64,000 bases of DNA. Source: Roridomyces roridus. Lineage: Eukaryota; Basidiomycota; Agaricomycetes; Agaricales; Mycenaceae. Within the stretch, counting starts at the first letter, position 1; each line of letters opens with the position of its first letter. The translations under genes were made by a program, and so were the position numbers. The notes below the pieces were generated by a model. That model worked only from the letters and a program-made list of their open reading frames with translations, had not been told where the DNA came from and did not search any database. The DNA is taken from contig JARKIF010000015.1 in the NCBI GenBank assembly GCA_029378245.1, positions 1,426,001 through 1,490,000 of the forward strand, written 5' to 3'. Below, piece after piece: positions 55,521-64,000 of this stretch.

Positions 55521-57439
55521 TCAGTATACCAAATCCTCTTGCTTCTGCCCATCCCATACATACCCCAAAAACACATTCCCCGAATACCTCACCTCAGTCC
55601 CACCCCCCTTGATCATACACCCCTCATCATCCCGACAAACGCCTCCCTCCCTCTCCACATCCCCCACCATCTCCCCCGCCAAAGCGACACTCAACTTCTC
55701 CTCGGTCGCAATCTCCGTGATCGTCTGCGGCCCCGACAAGGCGAGTAGTCCAGATAGGCGGGCAGCGAAGGCGGCGGGTGTGTACGGCGGGGTGTGTAGC
55801 ACGCGTAACCCAGAGGAAAAGATACGTAAATTGATCGGTGGAGTGGTGTATGCCGGAAGTTGGGGTATCACTTGTAGGAGCGTCGCGGGGGGAATCAATG
55901 CTAGAACCCAATTTAAAAACCACGTCGTTTGATTTGCTCGCAACGCACCAACTCCCCTAGCGCGGTTCCACCCGCCCCAAACTTCGTCAAGCGCAATAAT
56001 CCCCCGCTCACGCATCATCCCCTTCGCCGCCTCCCTCCCTGTTGTAGTTTTACCCTGCAAAACACCCGCCAACTCCCTCGCGAGTTCCTCAACCCACCTC
56101 CGTTCATCTTTCATCATATCCAACGTGACCGGCGCATTAGCCATCTCGAGCCCCAGCTGGGAAAGCGAGGACCGGATAAAGGTAGCCTCTTCCGGCTCCG
56201 CGCCAGAAGAAGGCGAGATTGTGGAGCCCGCAGACGTAGCCGCAGAGGCAGCCGTCAACCGCTCGTTGAGCTCCGCCGCCAATTTTACCATATCACGCGC
56301 CTTGACCGACAGTGCCTCGAGGTCTTGGAACGCATCGGTCATATCGCTTTCCCGCCCCTGGGCCGCGGTTTCCACAGTCCGCAAGATGCCGGCTGGGCGG
56401 ATTTCAGGGTGCTGTTTTCGGTGATTTCAATGGAGCTATAAAGACGCACTGATTCCCGAGCGAGCATCCGTCCCAGCAGAGATGTCATTCGATGAAGGGG
56501 TCCCACTGTGAACCTATAGCCAAAAATTAACTGTGCCTGAAAATACGAATACGGGTTTAAAGTAACTCACCACCCACGCTTTGCTCTTCAAGCTCCGACG
56601 GAGCACGGCGTAGAATGGCTTGTCGCCGCCCTTTCGGAAGCTAACCTTGATCATACGCACGGAAGATTCATCCCCGTCATCGTCGTCGGTCGAGTCGGGC
56701 GACGGTGGCCGGGACGACGGCGCGGATTTCATGCTGAGTGGTGCAGGAGAAGCGGCACCAAGTTGCGGTAGCTCCGTCCCACAAATCTCGCACTCGCGCA
56801 GAGAAGGGTGATTCAAAAAGGTGCAAGCAGTACAAGCAATAGTGCTTGGCAGGCGACGGTGACTCCCAGTGGGTGTCGACTTTGGGAGCAAGGACGGCAT
56901 CGAGTTGCTCGCAGGGAGTGATGATGAGAGCTGCTGTCGGGCTGGGCCCGGGATCGAATCTCGCGACACGCCGCAGAGCCCACAGACGCGTGCTGCCGCC
57001 GGACTCAGTCCTGGAGGGTTTCGATACGCACAGACCTGGCATTCCCAGCCCGGGCCCTCATTCGTGCCGACCTCCGCGGTAGACACGGATGCGGACCCAG
57101 TTATGAATAACGTGATTTTGGCGGAGGACTTGAAGAGGCCCGCGTAGTAGTCTGTCTGGTTGACGTAGGCGAGATCCAGAGAGAACGAGTGTGCCCACGG
57201 ATGGTCCGCCGAGATGTAGAATAGGCGGTGGGTCGTCACATGCACAGTCCCGGACTGGTGGTTTGCGGATTTCTGGGTTCTATTCGTGCCATGTGAGTTT
57301 AGGCTGTTTCTGTGGGAGTGCATGTACCCATCGTATATGCCTACTCCTCTTGGCTTGCGAGAAGTTCCTCGTCATTGTACAGCAATGCTGAGATCGGGAT
57401 TGTGCCGTCCACGGTCTGGGTGAAGCGACGGAGGGCCAT
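55521..57439 (-). CDS. VPS36: ESCRT-II subunit Vps36, with an apparent single-base frameshift
   Basis: Vacuolar sorting protein acting on endosomes to bind ubiquitin and recruit ESCRT-III. Exons 56571-57439, 56450-56513 and 55521-56392. The N-terminal GLUE-type domain begins MALRRFTQTVDG and should continue LLASQEE-VGIYDG, but a TAG at 57341-57343 follows EE. Adding one base there restores the conserved VGIYDG and yields 601 residues. Two NZF zinc fingers follow: WECQVCAYRNP...CGLCGV and ACTACTFLNHPSLRECEICG. The C-terminal winged-helix half starts GILRTVETAAQ and includes LDEVWGGWNRARGVG and TITEIATEEKLS. The frameshift may be a true mutation, an assembly error, or bypassed by an unusually short 35-nt intron that would delete the conserved motif. 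Identity is firm. Confidence 0.88.
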
Positions 57440-57724
57440 CGTGTAGAGTCTTCAAGACGATGCCTGGTAGATGCGGCAAGAGCGTGTCGGGAATCAATGA
57501 GGTGTGAAGCCAAGTGTGTCACTAGTGTGACTCAATTCGGGTATCTTTTTGCCGTCGATTCATGTCCACACCCAAAGAACGGCTACAAGCTGCCCCGCCC
57601 TCGCCGAGCCTTGCAGGAGTGAAATTCCGTCTATTATGAGCTCCACACTTTCCCTCTCACGTCTCCCTCAAGACCCCTTGCTTGCCTTGCTTCCCGCCAT
57701 CGTCTCATTTTCCTCGTCTTTTAA

Positions 57725-59289
57725 ATGAGGCGAGTCCAGGTCCCTTGGATCCTCCTGATGCTTATGCCACGATATCACATTAGCCGCCGCTCCCTCTTTG
57801 CTGTCTTCTTCCTCCTCCTCTGGTCGGCAGACGGGTCCCAGGTCAACGTCACCATCGACGATTCAGATCCGTCGATCGTCTACTCCCCCTCGACGTCCTG
57901 GAATTCCAGCCAAGTGGTCTGCAACTCGTGCAACAACCCACCTGTGGCCCTCGCAAAACAGCAGACCTTCCACAAGGGCGTCCATGTCCGTCAACCTTGA
58001 CGCGGACGACACTCCGCCCCCGCCCCCAGATACTGACGGCGACGGTGGTCATGACGCGGACGAGCAGAGACGCGACGATTCGGACGACCCGGGTTTCGTG
58101 GATGTCCCCGTTTTTGCGCAGTTCAATTTCACTGGTGCGTCGCTGGAGTCGTCTTGCTTAGAACATCCTCTTATTTGCCACCAGGGACGGCGGTGTACAT
58201 ATTTTGCATACAACCTCAGAGCCTCACCAAAGCTCCTGCCCCGCCGTCACAAATGAACATGACGTTTTTCATAGACGAAGCCGATTCGTCGTCGTTCCTG
58301 CACCAAGGGTCGGTCGATGCGTCGGGGTTCGCCTCTGGCGTCAACATACTCGCCAAACAAGGCTTGTCGGACGGCCCACATTCGATGAAACTCACGCTGG
58401 CTCCGAATTCCGTGTTGATTTTGGATTTCATTGTTGTAACTCAAAATGTGCCGGATTCTTCGACGTCTTCGCCGTGAGTGACCAGATTGTGTTTGGATTT
58501 TCTTTCTGACTGAATGTAGCTCACAATCGGCCGTGACATCCTCTGCATCTGACAGCGCGCATTCCGCCTTGTCACCAGCTTCCGACGTGTAAGTCCTCTC
58601 CTTGCAGCAGTACCAAATCTAATCAGACCCCAGCGAGGCAACAAAGACAGGCCGCGCTTCATTCGGCGCTGTCATCGGCGGCGTCGTAGGCGCCCTCGGG
58701 ATCCTCTCCTTCGGCACAGCATTCAGCCTCTACCGACGCCGACTCCTCGCCGCGCGCCGTGACCGCCTAGAGCGCGGAGAAGCCCCCTCCCCCGCCTTCC
58801 TATCAAATGCCAACCCCGGCTCAGTTCGTCCCGCGGTACTTCCCCGGCACAGTCATCCCACACGCCACACCACCGACGTACACAGCCTCCACGGCCTCCT
58901 CTTCTTCCGGGCATTCGGCAGCGCATCACGCCGCCCTCGCCCTCGCTGCGTCAGAGCCCCTCCTCGTCTCACCCTCATCCGGTAGCGAGCGAGACCTCCC
59001 CGATGCCGAACCACACACGTATTCCGACGAAGTGCCGCCCCCAGAAGAGGAAGACGTCGCACCCCCCTCGTTTGGAGTGGCTATTACGACTCCGGCTATA
59101 ACGTTGTTGAGCTCGGATGATGCTGCGAATCCCCCGCCTAGGCCTAGGAGTTGGGGGGAAGCTCCTGCGCAGGCACATGGGATTCCGTTGCCGGAGAGTA
59201 ATGCTACTTCGAGAGGCGCGTCGTTGTTGACGCGTGAGACTCAGAGGGAGGATGAGGATGAGGACTATGACGATTTTATTGCGCAGTAG
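57725..59289 (+). CDS. Single-pass membrane protein with extracellular beta domain, apparent +1 frameshift
   Basis: Exons 57725-57989, 58030-58134, 58185-58473, 58520-58588 and 58634-59289 (introns 40-50 nt). An N-terminal signal (SLFAVFFLLLWSADGS) leads to an extracellular domain with CNSCNNPPVALA, FNFTGTAVYIFCI and SMKLTLAPNSVLILDFIVV. This is the layout of a large agaricomycete family of secreted/membrane proteins with no known function. A Ser-rich linker precedes one membrane helix (AVIGGVVGALGILSFGTAF) and a basic RRRLLAARRDR stop. The cytosolic tail is open in a different frame: removing one G at about 58775-58778 joins RLER to EKPPPPPSYQMPTP and gives 460 residues. This may be an assembly error or a real mutation that truncates the tail. 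Confidence 0.7.
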
Positions 59290-59683
59290 GATAGGACTGT
59301 GACTCTGGCTTCTTCCGCGGTACTACGTAGGTAGGTATGTAGACTTGGAGTTCAATGGAACAAATAAAACAATGGACGGATGCGTTCTAGTTTACGGGCT
59401 TGAATGTGAACTGCGACTGATGTCCAGCGTTCCACTTGAGCCATGTGCTCCTGATCAATTCTTTGCGGTCCGGCACTTTGAATGGGATTTACTTGCGCGT
59501 GTGCAAGGTTTCCTGAGTGTTGAAATTTCTTGAAAGTCGGACCCTAGCTGAAAAAACAGGAAGATATTATGGGCGGTCTGTCGCAGTGCTCAAGCTCAGC
59601 TAATTCTGTCATCCAGCATATCGCGCTCTCGGACCTTAGACGTTCATACAACTCGTTATTCCAACATGCTACATCCAAAGGTC
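59290..59683. other. Intergenic, convergent gene tails
   Basis: Between the stops of the membrane protein and the rhodanese-like protein. No gene or repeat seen. Confidence 0.5.
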
Positions 59684-60793
59684 CTAATCCAGAATCTCAA
59701 TCACAGACGGCGCCGCCGACTCCGTATCCACGGGAAGCCCAGCCTCCTTCCACGCACAATACCCCCCAATAATATCCGTCGCATTCAACAACCCCAACTC
59801 CTGCAACGACAACGCCGCAAGGCTCGACGCATTACCCTCATCGTCAAATACAATAACACGCAAATCATACCGATCCACAATCAAGAGCCGTTCCGGATTC
59901 CTACAATCGAAATTCCACTCGAGGACGTTCCGCTCGATGATGAGGGACCCGTGGATCATGCCCTGCCGCGCGCGTTGGTCTGCAGAGCGGATGTCCACGA
60001 GGAAGGTGGGTGCACCGACTTCGGGTTCGCGGAGCTCGGCGTAGGCTTCGGCTGGTGTGAGCCTTTGGAGCCTCGCCCGTGCATCGCTCAGAATCTGAGT
60101 CACGCCTCGAGAGCCCGGGGGCGGGGCGAGCGGGTCCATCGGCGCGCGCGCGGATTTACGTACGACGTCCCAAAGGGCTTTTTCGTCGTAGGAAGAACCG
60201 CCAATGTCACGCACGATGGCAGCCCAGATCCGACCGTCGTTTTTGGCGACGGAGATTCTGCCCATGAGTTTGGAGGAGACGAGGAGGACGGCGCGTTGGA
60301 CGTATTGTTCTTCGGAGCCGCAGATGACCAGGGTGTTGGCTTTGGGGTTCCGCCGTTGGGAGGGGCCCGGTTGTGGCTAGTGCGAATACCTGGTACTTTC
60401 GTTTGGATTTTTGAGGTGAAAGACAAGAGGGAGAGACATACATACGGTTGGCGTCGCAACTCGTGTTCCAACGTAGCCGCGACGCGTCGGAGAAATCCTT
60501 CATCATCCGACTTTGAAAACGTCAGCACCACACCCAGCCGGACGCCTTAAATCAAAGCCCTTCAGAATCTCTCTCTCCATGCAATGAAATGAAATGAAAT
60601 GAAATGAAAGTCGCGCACCGTCGAGCGTTTCGGCCCTGCGACTTGTCTTGAGCGCCACTTCCGCTGCGACCTGGTCCCGCACGTCATCGAGGGTGCGGAG
60701 CGGGTCCGTGGATGATTTAGTCGACCTATCGGGGAGGATGGACTCGAGGGATGTCGTCGATCGCGAGGATGATGAAGAAGACTGAATGGACAT
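59684..60793 (-). CDS. Rhodanese-like domain protein, catalytic Cys missing
   Basis: A 323-residue protein from exons 60619-60793, 60442-60545 and 59684-60376 (introns 73 and 65 nt). The N-terminal half (RTLDDVRDQVAAEVALKTSR, LTFSKSDDEGFLRRVAATL, then ANTLVICGSEEQYVQRAVLL) is a domain I do not recognise. The C-terminal ~120 residues are rhodanese-like: FLVDIRSADQRARQGMIHGS (the CH2A region), a central beta strand, and LGLLNATDIIGGYCAWKEAG. The active-site loop reads VIVFDDEGNASSLAA, with Asp/Glu where an active sulfurtransferase has Cys, so it is probably a non-catalytic or phosphatase-unlike binding module. A (GAAAT)n microsatellite lies in the first intron (about 60584-60608). Confidence 0.75.
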
Positions 60794-61347
60794 GGTCGTT
60801 TTGATCAAACCTGATTTTGCTGACAAAGACTTGATGCTTTTCTTTATGCCCCCATCCGGGCCTCCTGTTTGCTCGGAATTCAGACGCGTTGAAGCAGTGG
60901 GCGATGTAAAATGCCTCTGTCCTTGGTGGTTGTGAGTCTAGGGCGTCCATCTTATCAGCCACTTTTTTTTATCGGGTCACCGATAAGTAGCAGAGGCCCG
61001 CGAGATTGAACCTCCTTCTCGTGAGTCCGCGGAGCGCCTCCCTCCTTCCCTCCCTCCTTCCGTACCCCGAATACAGACTGAAGGAACCCCGAAACCAGTG
61101 TATCGGATATTTCTCAGATTCAGGCTCGCATTTAACATCCCCCTCAAGAAAAGAAAAGTCCACACCAGAATGGCGGATAACCTCTCCTCCATTATGCATT
61201 GCAGCCGCATACATACCGTCCTTCAAAGAAAGTTATTCGAAGAGAGAAGAGGCGGAGTTGGCAGATCGTTCGTGCCTGGCCCAAAACAACGTGTCATGCC
61301 ACCACTGCCTTGTCCCTGGGACGCTACGTGTAACCACAGTCCATGAT
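60794..61347. other. Intergenic, divergent promoter region
   Basis: Between the starts of the rhodanese-like gene and the membrane protein gene. Pyrimidine-rich tracts near 61035-61065. No gene called. Confidence 0.45.
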
Positions 61348-62157
61348 ATGACCTCCATACACACACCAGCGCCCTACGATCGATCCTTACTAGCGCAGGC
61401 TCCCGTGGTGACGAGAGAACAGCTTCAGGTGCGTCTCATTTTTTCGACTTGAATGATGACTCATCGAATGATTATGTAGGAAGGCTACGACACTGTCCTC
61501 CTTTTCCCCAATCGGCGCTCCTCCACTGGCAAGCAGCTGCTACGCATCGATTCGGATCCTGCGTTACTCGACGACAAGGAGGCACGACTGCCACTCCCTG
61601 AGCTGAGCCCCCGCGAGACCAGGCCCAATGGACCTGGTGTATACACATCAAGCGCCCAAGCACGGACCTCGAAGCCATGGCCATGGCGCAAAATCACCCT
61701 ATGCCTCCTAATCACCTTCGTCCTAGTCGCCGCAGCTGTCGCAGCCGGCGTAGGCGCTACCATCTCCAAGCGGACACACCAACAAAACCACACCGACTCG
61801 ACGCAAACTACGCCTGGTGTGGGAGTGGGGACTCTCAGTGCTACGAGCGCCAGCGTATCATCCCCGGCCCCAGCTACTAGCGTGGACACTGGCGGCAGCA
61901 GCGGCAGCATAGTCATACCCGCCTCGTCACCATCAGACAATCCGAATCCCAGCGCGTCTACAGACCAAGCCCAGCCCAAAATCATCGTCGAGGGTGTCGG
62001 TTCGTTCGCACCATCCACGACGGCACCCCTGCGATCTCGAAGTGTACCTGCTGTATCTGGCGCACGAAGACACTTTGTCACCGCGTACGTCTTACCCTTC
62101 TCCTCCTCCTCCCGCGAACGAGAGACTGACAAGTCGAGCAGGAGGAGATTACGATGA
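61348..62157 (+). CDS. Single-pass membrane protein, Ser/Thr-rich ectodomain
   Basis: A 252-residue protein from exons 61348-61428 and 61480-62157 (51-nt intron). The N-terminal ~100 residues are hydrophilic (EGYDTVLLFPNRRSSTGKQL) without a signal peptide. One membrane helix at about residues 105-128 (LCLLITFVLVAAAVAAGVGA) follows a basic WPWRK, so a cytosolic N-terminus and external C-terminus are likely. The outer part is Ser/Thr/Pro-rich and probably O-glycosylated. A possible intron at about 62085-62140 would shorten the C-terminus by removing VLPFSSSS. No family recognised. Confidence 0.6.
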
Positions 62158-62305
62158 CGGCCCCGCCTGCATAAAGCTCAGGATCCGGAATTCTGAAGCG
62201 ACATTTGTATTCCACGTATGTAGTAGAAAACAAGCAAGAAATATATGTACAGAATGTATATACCCACTCTCTCCTCGCCTCGCCTCGAATCTCTCGTGTA
62301 TGCAG

Positions 62306-63798
62306 TCATGTGAGCTGGCGGTAATGAGGCGGCGGAGACGCCGCCGTATCCCCGCTCTCCGTGGACAAATGCGGCTGCCTTGTCCCCATCCCCTGCGCCC
62401 CAGCCTGAAGCTGCTGCAACTGATGTCCCCGCGAGCCAGGCCGAGGCGGCGTATGTAGGAGCACCGCAGCGACCTCCATCGCCAGGGCGTCAATGTTTAT
62501 GTCCGTCCGTGGCGATTGCGGTGCGGCATCGGAGGATACTGAGCCATCCACGGTGTGCAGCTGCAGCTGCTTCTGCGAGGGCGTACGGGGGAGGGGGCGG
62601 ACCCCAGCACGTGCGGGCGAGCCAAACCCTGCGGTGGCTTCTGTCGAATCGACCATAGTCGAATTGTCCGGCTCTGCTGCTGCATGGGAGAGCTCGTCCA
62701 TGGATGGGAATGCATGGCGGATGACATTATCGTTGTCTGTCGGTGGTGCTTTCCTCATGACCCCACCACTCTCGCCCTTCTCGCCCAAGTCCCCGATAGG
62801 CGCGGGCCTTGCGGAGACTCTGAGGCGGTAATTCCTCCAGCGGCGACGTTGGTGGAGGCAGAGCCCGAGGAGGACGACGAGTATGAACGTCCCGGCGACG
62901 GTGCTGCCTGCGACGACCGCGCGGTGGTTTCCTGACCCAGATGATGAGGGCGCCGCGCTCGGGGACACGCTGGGCGGGGGAGGGGAGGATGACGAGGAGA
63001 ATGACGACAAGGAGGACGAGGATGTCGCTGAAGACGAAGACGACGAGGAACTCGAAGAAGGAGCGCTGGAAGCGGTGGGCATCGGCGAGTTGGTGGCGAC
63101 GGCGCCTTGCCCAGAGGCGATGAACGAGGGCGATGGCTACGTGGAATATTTAAGCTCTCTGGAGTAAGTAAGAGTAAGGTTCTCATACGTACAGCTGGGG
63201 TGCTAGTAACCGCCTTTGCCGCGGAGGAGAACTGGTCGTACATTGCAATGGAAGGCGGGTTGATGGCACTATGTATGCTTTTGAGAACGTTCTGGATCGA
63301 CGACGAGGAAGGTATGATACTCACCCCACCATGCCCGCCTCGCAGTGCGAGTTTGGTATATTCGCTTGGCAGAAGAACCATATTGCTGTACTCCACTCAA
63401 TCAGGCTTTTTTGCACATGCAGAAAGGAGGAGGACACATACGTTCACTCTCATTCGTAATAAGCAGATTCCACACAGGCGTATCCTCCGCAAACTGCGGT
63501 CCCCTCCCGGCAAACCCACTATCAAAGCCCCCCGACAGCCGGATGCACGGGGAGGCAAAAGAGCTTTGGGTGACGGAGTGGGCGTCTCCCCCAAAGATGA
63601 AAGACACAGTGTCGCCGAGGCGCGCCGAGGTCGTTGGCGGGTCGTAGACACTGCCCTGTACTCCCACCATCACCTATGTATAGAGGTCTGTGTCAGCATG
63701 AGAGGGAGAGGAGGGAGAGGGAGGAGACTCACCATATGCGTCGCTTGACCCGCGGCCAGGGGGAGGATACCGAGCACAGTGACGACAAACTCAAGCAT
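62306..63798 (-). CDS. Extracellular serine-rich protein with cupredoxin-like domain and membrane anchor
   Basis: A 421-residue protein from exons 63733-63798, 63442-63673, 63325-63385, 63193-63268 and 62306-63136. Residues 1-18 are a signal peptide (MLEFVVTVLGILPLAAGQ). The domain at ~22-125 is cupredoxin-like: VGDTVSFxF-type GDTVSFIFGGDAHSVTQSSF (first His ligand), a Cys pair, PIWFFCQANIPNSHCEAGMV (Cys and His ligands, Met-like loop). A long Ser-rich linker precedes one membrane helix (VVAGSTVAGTFILVVLLGLC) and a basic HQRRRWRNYRLR stop, with a ~170-residue cytosolic tail. This is the extracellular serine-rich protein layout of basidiomycetes; copper binding is plausible because the ligand residues are present. 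It converges on the membrane protein gene at 61348-62157. Confidence 0.85.
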
Positions 63799-64000
63799 GG
63801 TGTTGCTGTTGCGGCCGACAGGAATCCGGAGAGCGTGAGCATGCCGCTCCTACAGTATGCTATAACTTGGGCATCGAATCATGATGAAGAGGAAGAGAAT
63901 AGACTGTGGGACATGAAGACGTCGGGATCAGGGCTCCGCGGGAGAAAAGGAAAGATGGGTGCGTTTCTATACTCACAGGGCTGACAGGCAGCGCCCTGGA
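63799..64000. other. Upstream region of the cupredoxin-like gene
   Basis: Promoter side of the leftward gene; no further coding sequence identified before the window end. Confidence 0.4.

Overview
The window looks like a chromosome segment of a mushroom-forming basidiomycete (Agaricomycetes). Almost every gene is cut by several introns of 45-65 nt with GT-AG ends. The gene families are also typical of that group: HGDLKG-type TKL kinases, tandem F-box paralogues, a Zn2Cys6 regulator, a GH28 polygalacturonase, an A1 aspartic protease, an extracellular serine-rich cupredoxin-like protein and ESCRT-II Vps36. All exon structures are my own reading of splice signals and frame continuity; no search or RNA evidence was available.

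Layout. 0-5.5 kb: 3' part of a TKL-like kinase, then a 3.1-kb DNA transposon with 82-bp terminal inverted repeats carrying a DDE transposase and a converging accessory gene with a SAM-like C-terminus. 5.8-10.7 kb: three alpha/beta-hydrolases, two of them a tandem duplicate. 11.1-14.0 kb: a class V aminotransferase gene broken by two nested small transposons, each with a perfect 6-bp target duplication. 14.2-16.6 kb: an F-box pseudogene. 16.7-21.5 kb: three secreted-protein genes, namely a His/Gly/Lys/Asp-rich repeat protein and two tandem paralogues of a short peptide precursor. The larger precursor has a signal peptide, a KR site and seven copies of a 17-residue repeat, each encoded by its own 51-nt exon. 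22.5-27.4 kb: a BTB-domain protein and a cytochrome P450. 28.8-32.0 kb: a double-telobox Myb protein (Tay1/Teb1 type).

33-40.5 kb: a tandem F-box array with one intact gene, one gene whose last exon is split by a ~1.6-kb element, and one degenerate fragment. 40.5-44.2 kb: no recognisable gene. 44.2-52.4 kb: Zn2Cys6 regulator, endopolygalacturonase, an F-box-like gene and an aspartic protease. 52.8-54.0 kb: an inverted second copy of that F-box-like gene. 55.5-63.8 kb: Vps36, two single-pass membrane proteins, a rhodanese-like protein and a cupredoxin-like serine-rich protein.

The item I find most likely to be undescribed is the repeat peptide precursor at 20.48-21.46 kb. It looks like a Kex2-processed repeat peptide whose exon-intron units have been amplified in tandem, with a single-unit sister gene beside it. 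The secreted His-rich protein, BTB protein and P450 lie nearby, but no functional link can be shown from sequence. A second theme is active mobile-element traffic: three distinct element types, two of which interrupt reconstructable genes.
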